Assembly (NCBI GenBank): GCA_023416695.1
Contig: JAEZGY010000051.1
Coordinates: forward strand, 1-5,067
Reading direction: 5' to 3'
Length of the DNA: 5,067 nucleotides
From: Bacillota bacterium
Lineage (GTDB): Bacteria > Bacillota > Clostridia > Lachnospirales > Lachnospiraceae
A model generated the notes under the pieces. That model saw nothing but the letters and a program-made list of their open reading frames with translations. It made no database searches and was not told the DNA's origin. This document shows, in pieces, positions 1 to 5,067 of the stretch (its first letter is position 1; every line of letters begins with the position of its first letter). The translations under genes and the position numbers were made by a program.

Positions 1-1296
1 AATGGTGCAAGCTCAGAGCTTTTTAATGCTGTATTCCTTGCTACTGCCATTTCGTCTGGTATTGGTACCTTATTAATGGCATTTTTAGCAAACAAACCTT
101 TTGCTTTAGCTCCTGGTATGGGGTTAAATACCTATTTTGCATCCGTAGTAGTAGGTATCATGACAACCTCTGCGTTAGGCTATGATGAAGCATTTAAAGG
201 TGGACTTGCTATTATCTTAGTTTCTGGTATCTTATTTACAATTTTAACTTTAGTTAAAATTCGTGAAAAAATCGTAGAAGCAATTCCGATGAGTATTCGT
301 TTTGGTATTACTGCTGGTATTGGTTTAATGCTTGTTAAAATTGGTTTAGACTCTAATGTATCTAATGCCGATTTTACTAAGAGCTTTTCCATGATTAGCT
401 TCTTCACTAATGGAGCATCAGGTACCCATACTCAGATGGAGGCTGCTGGTGCAAATTATAGTCTATTAATCGTATATATTATTACATTTTTTATTGGCTT
501 ATTTACCATTGCTATCTTAAATCATAGAAAAGTAAAAGGTTCCATTCTTTATGGAATGCTTGTAGCTACCATTGCCTACTTTATTGGTGGTACCATCATT
601 GATGTGGATGTATTTGCTTCTGTAAAGAACGCTTCTTTCCTGCCTCAATTTGGTGATATGATGGATAAAACTCTTTTTAATTTCAACTTCTCTACCCTAT
701 TTGAAATGGGTGCACTAGCCGCTGTTATGACTATTGTTACCTTCTGCATGGTGGATATGTTTGATACCATTGGAACTTTACTTGGTACTGCAGGTAAGGC
801 TGGCATGCTAGACAAAGATGGAAAGATGGAGAACATGACTGAAGCTCTTCTATCAGATTCTCTTGCTACCTGTGTAGGCGCTTGTACTGGTACCTCCACA
901 GTAACTACCTTTATAGAATCTGCTTCTGGTATAGAAGAAGGTGGTAGAACTGGTTTATCCTCTGTAGTAACAGGTTTCCTTTTCTTAGCTTGTGTCTTTT
1001 TCGCTCCCGTAGCTAAGTTAATTCCAACACCTGCTACTGCTGCTGCTCTAGTATTCGTTGGTGTGTTAATGATTGGCGCTTTAAAATTCATTGATTACTC
1101 TGATCTTACTCAATCAGTTCCAGTGGTTCTTATGTTAGCATTTATGATGATTACAAGTGGTATCGGAAATGGCATTGGTATTGGTTTAATTGCTTACTCT
1201 ATCATGAAGCTTTGTACTGGTAAACGTAAAGAAGTATCTATCATTACAATTATTCTTTCCTTACTGTTTATTGGAAAGTTCTTTATTCTTTACTAA
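1..1296 (+). CDS. AzgA-type NCS2 purine (adenine/guanine/hypoxanthine) permease, 5'-truncated by the window edge
   Basis: This is the C-terminal 431 residues of a multi-pass inner-membrane purine:proton symporter. The reading frame is open from base 1, and the residues before the first in-window ATG (76) already match the family (an ATAISSGIGTLLMAFLANKPFALAPGMGLN-like segment is spread over the first 45 codons). ATG 76 is therefore internal and not the start. Family hallmarks are the FALAPGMGLN loop (about 106-135), DMFDTIGTL (754-780), GTSTVTTFIESASG (889-930) and the following EEGGRTGLS (934-960). Many hydrophobic segments alternate with short polar loops, ending in a short KRKE-containing stretch and a last helix before TAA. 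Family members are usually about 430-480 aa, so roughly 40 N-terminal residues are missing. By family knowledge it imports purine bases for salvage. Whether the substrate is guanine/hypoxanthine (PbuG-like) or adenine (PbuO/PurP-like) cannot be told from the sequence. Its promoter and any purine riboswitch would lie upstream, outside the window. Confidence 0.95.
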   Translation, partial: NGASSELFNAVFLATAISSGIGTLLMAFLANKPFALAPGMGLNTYFASVVVGIMTTSALGYDEAFKGGLAIILVSGILFTILTLVKIREKIVEAIPMSIRFGITAGIGLMLVKIGLDSNVSNADFTKSFSMISFFTNGASGTHTQMEAAGANYSLLIVYIITFFIGLFTIAILNHRKVKGSILYGMLVATIAYFIGGTIIDVDVFASVKNASFLPQFGDMMDKTLFNFNFSTLFEMGALAAVMTIVTFCMVDMFDTIGTLLGTAGKAGMLDKDGKMENMTEALLSDSLATCVGACTGTSTVTTFIESASGIEEGGRTGLSSVVTGFLFLACVFFAPVAKLIPTPATAAALVFVGVLMIGALKFIDYSDLTQSVPVVLMLAFMMITSGIGNGIGIGLIAYSIMKLCTGKRKEVSIITIILSLLFIGKFFILY

Positions 1297-1313
1297 TCAA
1301 GAAAATATAACTT

Positions 1314-1370
1314 AAAATAAAAACTGTCGCACTAACCGTTATTAAACAGTTAGTGCGACAGTTTATTATT
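1314..1370. terminator. Bidirectional intrinsic terminator between the permease and MBL genes
   Basis: There is a perfect 16-bp inverted repeat, with arms at 1321-1336 (AAACTGTCGCACTAAC) and 1349-1364 (GTTAGTGCGACAGTTT). Past one C/A mismatch the stem can be extended inward by three more pairs (GTT 1338-1340 with AAC 1345-1347), leaving an ATTA loop. The left side is preceded by an A-rich run (AAAATAA, 1314-1320) and the right side is followed by ATTATT. Transcripts from either side would therefore end in a hairpin followed by a U-rich tail, and the tail is better for the leftward transcript. It sits 24 bp after the permease stop and 24 bp after the stop of the convergent MBL gene, as expected of a shared terminator. 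Confidence 0.88.
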
Positions 1371-1388
1371 AATGAAATCTTATAGAAT

Positions 1389-2192
1389 TTATTTACTCAT
1401 AATAAAACTCGCCTTACCATATCGATATCTAACAAGTTTTTTATCTCCACCCCATAAATAGGTTGGCATTCCATATCCAGCAACTGTATTCTCACCTGTC
1501 ACTTCCCCATTTATTATCAGCTTTGCTAGTTCAATATAATCCTCAATATAATCCACAGAGATCGGTGCCCCATTATGAGCAGGCATAAGTCTGTTAAACT
1601 CCATCTTTCTAGCAAGAAGTTTTTGCATATTATGTAGATGTCTTGTAACGAGTATTTGTTCTTTAACTTCTTCACCACTGACAAATAATAAAACCTGCCC
1701 TGATTCTACCTCATCCCCAGTATATAAAGAGTGATTTTTACGGTCCAAAAATGCAAAGGAACTACTATGATGTGCACCAATAGAAATTGCCTCTACCTCA
1801 CGCCCACCAAGATTAAACACTTGGCCATCCTCTAAATATCTTATATTATAATTTGGATAAGGAAATCTTTTTTTGTTCTTTTGTTCTCTAGCAGGTTTCT
1901 CACCTCCAGACCCCATAAAAACTTCCTGCCAAAACGCATTTCCACCACTGTGGTCCAAATGACCATGGGTATTTACGATGACAACTGGTAAATCTGTAAT
2001 TTTTTCTATAACAGCTCTTAAATCACCTTCACCATAGGCAGTATCAATCAACATAGCCTTTGTTTCACCGATTAGCAAATAACAATACACATTTTTTGCT
2101 GCAATAACCCAGTCCCCTGTCTCTGCCTTCCACGCGCCATATAGGCTTCCATTACGATTCAAATTCGGATCATTAAACTTCTTTCTTCTCAT
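1389..2192 (-). CDS. Metallo-beta-lactamase-fold hydrolase (glyoxalase II-like class)
   Basis: This is a 267-aa, probably cytoplasmic enzyme with no signal peptide or membrane segment. The dinuclear metal site looks complete: HGHLDH at residues 76-81 (the HxHxDH motif after the strand VVIVNT), His141 in GAHHSSS where relatives often have HTPGS, Asp160 in YTGD, and His206 in MPAH. The N-terminal strands YCYLLIGETKAMLIDTAYGEG (about 37-56) are the usual opening of the fold. A polar, lysine-rich insertion (about 95-115) lies between the first motif and the GREVEAI strand. Substrate cannot be assigned: the superfamily includes thioesterases, lactonases, phosphodiesterases and other hydrolases. 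No beta-CASP nuclease domain is evident. ATG 2192 is chosen because AAGAAGGG lies 5 nt upstream. The gene begins one nucleotide after the stop of the MutS-like gene, so it is probably co-transcribed and translationally coupled with it, and it ends at the shared terminator. Confidence 0.93.
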   Translation of the reverse strand: MRRKKFNDPNLNRNGSLYGAWKAETGDWVIAAKNVYCYLLIGETKAMLIDTAYGEGDLRAVIEKITDLPVVIVNTHGHLDHSGGNAFWQEVFMGSGGEKPAREQKNKKRFPYPNYNIRYLEDGQVFNLGGREVEAISIGAHHSSSFAFLDRKNHSLYTGDEVESGQVLLFVSGEEVKEQILVTRHLHNMQKLLARKMEFNRLMPAHNGAPISVDYIEDYIELAKLIINGEVTGENTVAGYGMPTYLWGGDKKLVRYRYGKASFIMSK

Positions 2193-2193
2193 A

Positions 2194-3723
2194 TTATCCC
2201 TTCTTCATCTGTTCATAAGTTACACCATACTTTATCGCCAGATTTTTTGCATATGAGCAGGTATCAGGCTTACTCCTTAACACACGAAATGTATTTTTAT
2301 TATCCATAATTTCCATAATAATGCTGATAATATCACTTGTTCCTTCCCATTTATTCATATCTTCCGTAGCAAAAGCAAGTTCATGGATATGGGTGTTATA
2401 AATAACCATAACTCCCCTTTCTTTTAATATGTGTAATAAATCTTTGGCAAGGTACAAGCCATCAGAGGCACAGGTAGAGGAATATGTTTCATTTAGTAAA
2501 ATTAGACTGTAAGCATCTGCCTCTTTTACAATGGATTGTATACGTACCGCCTCTTCTCCAAGACGCCCGTAAGATATTGTCTGATTCTCGTCGGCTGGAA
2601 AATGGGTATAAATCTGATGAACACAAAAGCCCTCATAAGATGATGCACAGACAAACATCCCCAATGCCGCCATATAAGTGATAATACCGATTCCCTGCGT
2701 AAGTACAGTTTTTCCACCTCGATTAGGGCCTGTCATTACAAAAAGACGTTCCTTTTCCAATAAGGAAAAATCATTGGTAACAATATTAGGTTCATTTTGT
2801 AATGCAAGGCGTATGTTATATGCCTCTTTTATACGAATCTCACGTGCTTCCTTCACTATTTTAGGGTAACAAATAGGATATCCTTTTTCCTGCAGCTTGC
2901 AGGCAAAAGAAGCAAGTCGGCTATAGTACAAAAATTCATCTCTAAGATCCAATAAAAAGTAACCATCTAAATGAATATACTTATGTAAAGTTCTTTTCAT
3001 ATCCCCTACCAATCCTGAAAGATGCTTTTCTACCTCTTTTGTCAAAGCCATCATCATATGGTTAGGTGGTTCATGACCGGGGATTTGCTTTATGACTCTT
3101 ACAAACTCTGTCAACTTATTGATAGGTTCCTTGTGATATTGTTGTCGAAATTCCAATAGATATACTTCCCTTGGCATTAAATCCGGAGTCAGATTAACGC
3201 CTAAAGTTAATGACTTAGTATCGGATAGTTCAGCTCGTAGTCTTTTAATATCCTTCTTAAGACTATGTATTTCATCCCCCTCCATAATGGTATGTATCTT
3301 TTGTGCTATGGAAGATAATCCCTCAGATTTTGGAGGATTTTCTTTAAAAATAGAATCCATTTCTTCTACCACATCAGCATAGAGTTCGATATCACCTAAC
3401 TGGGTAATCATCTGCCATACACTGGATTTTTGCTCCCCATAACGTGGAGTATACATCATGTCGGACAGAATTCTTAGCTTTTTTATGATAAGAGACAGTT
3501 TCGTACGAATCCCTTCATTTTCAATAAAATCTCTTAAAATTTCTTGGCGATAGAGTATTGTATTAGGGTCTATAGGAATGACAGTAAGCATTTTCTTTAA
3601 TTGACTATATTCTGTCTCATTGAAACAAATATTGTGTATCAGTTCGTCAATGGCTAAATCCCTAAAACTGTCTGGATAAAGAGTTGTCGTCGTTTCATTT
3701 TCATTCAGATAAAGTAAGCTCAT
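2194..3723 (-). CDS. Short MutS-like ATPase (MutS core and ATPase domains only)
   Basis: This 509-aa protein has the MutS-type ABC ATPase at its C-terminus: Walker A GPNRGGKT (332-339), the GRLGEEAVRIQSIV segment (387-400), Walker B SLILLNE (406-412), a STCASDG stretch in the usual GTxxxEG region, and an NTHIHELA switch histidine (443-450). The closing helix SYAKNLAIKYG (490-500) resembles the YGxxVAxxAG end of MutS proteins. The first ~320 residues are mostly polar and helical and look like the core/lever region, including the SLTLGVNLTPDLMP stretch (171-184). Full MutS is about 850 aa and MutS2 about 780. This protein lacks the N-terminal mismatch-recognition domain with its Phe-x-Glu motif and has no C-terminal Smr nuclease domain. 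It is unlikely to act as classical mismatch repair MutS, and its true role is unknown. Walker B has Asn411 where MutS usually has Asp, while the catalytic Glu412 is kept. The start at 3723 is supported by AAAGGAG 7 nt upstream. It is the first gene of the operon with the MBL hydrolase. Confidence 0.9.
   Translation of the reverse strand: MSLLYLNENETTTTLYPDSFRDLAIDELIHNICFNETEYSQLKKMLTVIPIDPNTILYRQEILRDFIENEGIRTKLSLIIKKLRILSDMMYTPRYGEQKSSVWQMITQLGDIELYADVVEEMDSIFKENPPKSEGLSSIAQKIHTIMEGDEIHSLKKDIKRLRAELSDTKSLTLGVNLTPDLMPREVYLLEFRQQYHKEPINKLTEFVRVIKQIPGHEPPNHMMMALTKEVEKHLSGLVGDMKRTLHKYIHLDGYFLLDLRDEFLYYSRLASFACKLQEKGYPICYPKIVKEAREIRIKEAYNIRLALQNEPNIVTNDFSLLEKERLFVMTGPNRGGKTVLTQGIGIITYMAALGMFVCASSYEGFCVHQIYTHFPADENQTISYGRLGEEAVRIQSIVKEADAYSLILLNETYSSTCASDGLYLAKDLLHILKERGVMVIYNTHIHELAFATEDMNKWEGTSDIISIIMEIMDNKNTFRVLRSKPDTCSYAKNLAIKYGVTYEQMKKG
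2198..2205 (-). promoter_or_regulatory. Ribosome-binding site of the MBL gene inside the end of the MutS-like gene
   Basis: On the minus strand AAGAAGGG precedes ATG 2192 by 5 nt. It is built from the last Lys-Lys-Gly codons of the MutS-like gene, whose TAA is at 2196-2194. The stop and start are separated by a single base. This arrangement supports the chosen MBL start and suggests that ribosomes finishing the upstream gene re-initiate here. Confidence 0.7.
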
Positions 3724-3730
3724 ATACAGT

Positions 3731-3737
3731 CTCCTTT
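3731..3737 (-). promoter_or_regulatory. Ribosome-binding site of the MutS-like gene
   Basis: AAAGGAG on the minus strand lies 7 nt before ATG 3723. It is a strong Firmicutes-type Shine-Dalgarno sequence and fixes the start of the 509-aa protein. Confidence 0.8.
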
Positions 3738-3754
3738 ATGTTTATAGGCAAGCC

Positions 3755-3784
3755 ATTATAGAAAAAAGGAATAACGACTTACAA
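3755..3784 (-). promoter_or_regulatory. Candidate sigma-A-type promoter of the MutS-like/MBL operon
   Basis: Read on the minus strand, TTGTAA (3784-3779) and a consensus TATAAT (3760-3755) are separated by 18 nt. Transcription would start near 3748, giving a short leader of about 25 nt that contains the AAAGGAG ribosome site. The -10 box is perfect and the -35 box is partial. The region is very A/T-rich, so other -10-like strings exist nearby, for example around 3830-3840. Confidence 0.55.
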
Positions 3785-3846
3785 TAGCAAACTAATACTA
3801 CAATCTATATTTTATACAAAATTTCGTTTTATTATATCATAATCCT

Positions 3847-3874
3847 TTGAAATATGGTAAAATTCTCATATAGA
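3847..3874 (+). promoter_or_regulatory. Candidate promoter of the AraC-family regulator gene
   Basis: TTGAAA (3847-3852) is followed after 16 nt by TATAGA (3869-3874). This would start transcription near 3881, downstream of ATG 3854 and just upstream of the AAAGGA site at 3900, which fits the start at 3914. An alternative is the extended -10 TGGTAAAAT (3855-3863), but it lacks a good -35. The assignment is tentative because the DNA is A/T-rich. Confidence 0.4.
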
Positions 3875-3899
3875 TTTACCGTTAGATTCTATAAAACAC

Positions 3900-3905
3900 A
3901 AAGGA
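3900..3905 (+). promoter_or_regulatory. Ribosome-binding site deciding the AraC-family start at 3914
   Basis: AAAGGA lies 8 nt before ATG 3914. The in-frame ATG at 3854 has no purine-rich site before it (its upstream bases read CCTTTGAAAT), so the shorter protein is preferred. Confidence 0.7.
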
Positions 3906-3913
3906 CGTGTGAT

Positions 3914-4681
3914 ATGCCAAAGATGAAATATGTAACCAGCAAAGATGTGAATAATCTATTGCAAAAGAATTCTGAAATAGGCTTTGCTCATACCTCCCAT
4001 ATGGTGGATATGCTCCAGTACGAATACTTAAAGGAAGGGAATCCCAAAGCTGTTGAGGCTTCCGTACGTGTATTTCGTGCAGATATACAGGGGCATTTGT
4101 CAGATGACCCTCTTCGCAATTTAAAGTATCTATTTATCATCAATACCGGTCTAGCATCCCGTTATGCAGTAGAAGGAGGACTAGATTTAGAAAAAGCCTA
4201 TGCCATAAGCGATTTATATATTAACAAGGTGGATTCTATCAATAAACCTGATGAAGTGTACGTTCTACAAAAAGAAATGATTGCCCATTACACTACACAG
4301 GTAGCTCTTTCAAAAAAAGAGCATATCTTTTCTAAGCCAATTATAAAGTCCATGGAGTACATTCATACGCATATCACAGAGCCCATAAAGTTAAAGGATG
4401 TGGCAACATATGTGGGTTTAAACACTAACTATCTAACAACTCTTTTCAAAAAAGAAACAATGAAGACCCCTTATACCTATATTCTGGAGAAAAAAGTAGA
4501 GATTGCAAAGAGTATGTTAAAACATTCGGATAAAAGTTATTCTCACATTGCATCTTCACTAGCCTTTTCTTCTCAAAGTCACTTCACAAAGGTGTTCAAA
4601 GAACAAACTGGATATACACCACGAAGCTATAGAATGCTATTCTACAAGCAAAGTATTATTTTAAATAACACTTTTAAATAA
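3914..4681 (+). CDS. AraC-family transcriptional regulator (helix-turn-helix, helical N-terminal region)
   Basis: This is a 255-aa cytoplasmic DNA-binding protein. The C-terminal ~100 residues form a typical AraC/XylS domain with two helix-turn-helix units. The first is about 159-180 (KLKDVATYVGLNTNYLTTLFKKE). The second is about 209-229, with the signature continuing through FKEQTGYTPRSYR (228-240). The N-terminal part has no recognisable cupin sugar-binding domain. Instead a helical segment (DDPLRNLKYLFIINTGLASR, then YAVEGGLDLEKAYAISDLYINKVD, about 64-107) resembles a linker region seen in many Firmicutes AraC-type regulators that usually carry an extra N-terminal domain. Effector and targets are unknown. 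The in-frame start at 3854 would add 20 residues, but 3914 has the proper ribosome site and codes for MPKMKYVTSKD. The gene is divergent from the MutS-like operon across about 190 bp, so it might control that operon, itself, or distant genes. It ends at the shared terminator with the csp gene. Confidence 0.92.
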   Translation: MPKMKYVTSKDVNNLLQKNSEIGFAHTSHMVDMLQYEYLKEGNPKAVEASVRVFRADIQGHLSDDPLRNLKYLFIINTGLASRYAVEGGLDLEKAYAISDLYINKVDSINKPDEVYVLQKEMIAHYTTQVALSKKEHIFSKPIIKSMEYIHTHITEPIKLKDVATYVGLNTNYLTTLFKKETMKTPYTYILEKKVEIAKSMLKHSDKSYSHIASSLAFSSQSHFTKVFKEQTGYTPRSYRMLFYKQSIILNNTFK

Positions 4682-4733
4682 CAAGATTGTTGGATATGTC
4701 TTACCTCTTACTTATTATTTTAACCCATTACAT

Positions 4734-4780
4734 AAAAAAAGCTCAATTTTAGGAAAATTCCTAAAATCGAGCTTTTTATT
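4734..4780. terminator. Bidirectional intrinsic terminator between the AraC-family gene and csp
   Basis: A hairpin is formed by GCTC (4741-4744) with GAGC (4769-4772), one A/C mismatch, then ten pairs AATTTTAGGAA-type (4746-4755) with TTCCTAAAAT (4758-4767) around a tight AA turn. The stem is flanked by seven A on the left (4734-4740) and five T on the right (4773-4777). Both convergent transcripts therefore finish with a stem and a U-run. It lies 52 bp after the regulator's stop and 12 bp after the csp stop. Confidence 0.9.
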
Positions 4781-4792
4781 ATGGTTTCTAAT

Positions 4793-4996
4793 TTAAGCTA
4801 CACAAACATTAACTGCTTGATCACCACGAGCGCCTTTAGTTACATCATAAGTAACTTTTTGGCCTTCCTGTAATGTCTTAAATCCATCAGACATAATTCC
4901 TGTAAAGTGAACGAAGATGTCCTCTCCTGTTCCTTCGTTAGTTATAAAGCCAAATCCTTTTTCTGAGTTAAACCATTTTACTGTACCTTTGTTCAT
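4793..4996 (-). CDS. Cold-shock domain protein (CspA/CspB family)
   Basis: This 67-aa protein is essentially one cold-shock domain, the usual length of bacterial Csp proteins. It opens with the typical GTVKWFNSEKGFGFI stretch (residues 4-18), which contains RNP1 (KGFGFI, 13-18), and has RNP2 in DIFVHF (26-31). Trp8, Phe15, Phe17, Phe28 and His30 are the expected nucleic-acid-stacking residues. The family binds single-stranded RNA and DNA in the cytoplasm and acts as an RNA chaperone and translation or antitermination factor. Whether this copy is cold-induced or constitutive cannot be told. A strong AGGAGG (minus strand, 5010-5005) sits 8 nt before the ATG. The gene stands alone, converging on the AraC-family gene. 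Confidence 0.97.
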   Translation of the reverse strand: MNKGTVKWFNSEKGFGFITNEGTGEDIFVHFTGIMSDGFKTLQEGQKVTYDVTKGARGDQAVNVCVA

Positions 4997-5067
4997 GAAA
5001 GATACCTCCTAAATAATATTAATACTTTGCATGTTAATTCCATAAGAGGGATAGATCTCTATTCATA
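4997..5067 (-). promoter_or_regulatory. Leader region of the csp gene with a strong ribosome-binding site
   Basis: On the minus strand AGGAGGT ends 7-8 nt before the csp ATG at 4996. Further upstream the sequence is A/T-rich (TATTAATATTATTT near 5011-5024), with no convincing -35/-10 pair within the window. The promoter may lie beyond the right edge, consistent with the long 5' leaders known for several csp genes. Nothing else is seen in this stretch. Confidence 0.5.

Noticed and set aside
76..78. ATG 76 as the start of the permease
   Set aside because: Codons before it encode conserved family residues in the same open frame up to base 1, so the gene begins outside the window.
645..1091. A 148-codon open frame antisense to the permease gene
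   Set aside because: It lies wholly opposite a strongly conserved permease region, has a low-complexity Pro/Val/Thr/Ala-rich composition typical of an antisense shadow, and has no recognisable family.
1914..2192. MBL protein as a beta-CASP RNase J-type or DNA-repair nuclease matching the MutS neighbour
   Set aside because: At 267 aa there is no room for, and no sign of, a beta-CASP domain. The motifs fit the general hydrolase class.
2484..2869. Short open frames on both strands within the MutS-like ATPase domain
   Set aside because: They overlap the Walker A and Walker B coding region of a clear gene, resemble no family and have no convincing ribosome sites.
5011..5060. A csp promoter within the window
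   Set aside because: Several A/T-rich -10-like strings exist, but none has a well-spaced -35 box, so a specific promoter call is not supported.

Overview
This window is a low-GC (A/T-rich) bacterial chromosomal segment. Its strong AGGAG-type ribosome-binding sites, compact intergenic spaces and protein sequence style suggest a Firmicute of class Clostridia, and a Lachnospiraceae-like organism is plausible. The taxonomic call is inference from composition and protein resemblance, because no marker gene is present.

Layout from left to right. Positions 1-1296 (+) hold the 3' part of a purine permease of the AzgA/NCS2 type, whose N-terminal ~40 residues lie outside the window. A long symmetric hairpin at 1321-1364 separates it from the convergent gene on its right. 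Positions 1389-3723 (-) hold a two-gene operon. A short MutS-like ATPase (509 aa, no mismatch-recognition domain) is followed after one nucleotide by a metallo-beta-lactamase-fold hydrolase (267 aa), whose ribosome-binding site lies inside the last codons of the MutS-like gene. The region 3724-3913 carries divergent promoter-like elements, one for the MutS-like operon and one for an AraC-family regulator on the + strand (best start 3914, 255 aa). A second bidirectional hairpin terminator (about 4736-4777) separates the regulator from a convergent 67-aa cold-shock protein (4793-4996, -). The start of the csp leader runs to the right edge.

How the genes may work together. The permease and the cold-shock gene are ordinary housekeeping genes that look transcriptionally insulated from their neighbours by the two hairpins. 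The MutS-like/MBL pair is the only clear co-transcribed unit. The AraC-type regulator is divergent from it and shares the intergenic region, so local control of the pair is possible but unproven. No mobile element, CRISPR array, tRNA or rRNA was recognised. Nothing here amounts to a clearly new system. The most interesting item is the MutS-like ATPase coupled to an MBL hydrolase, because neither has an obvious mismatch-repair role.
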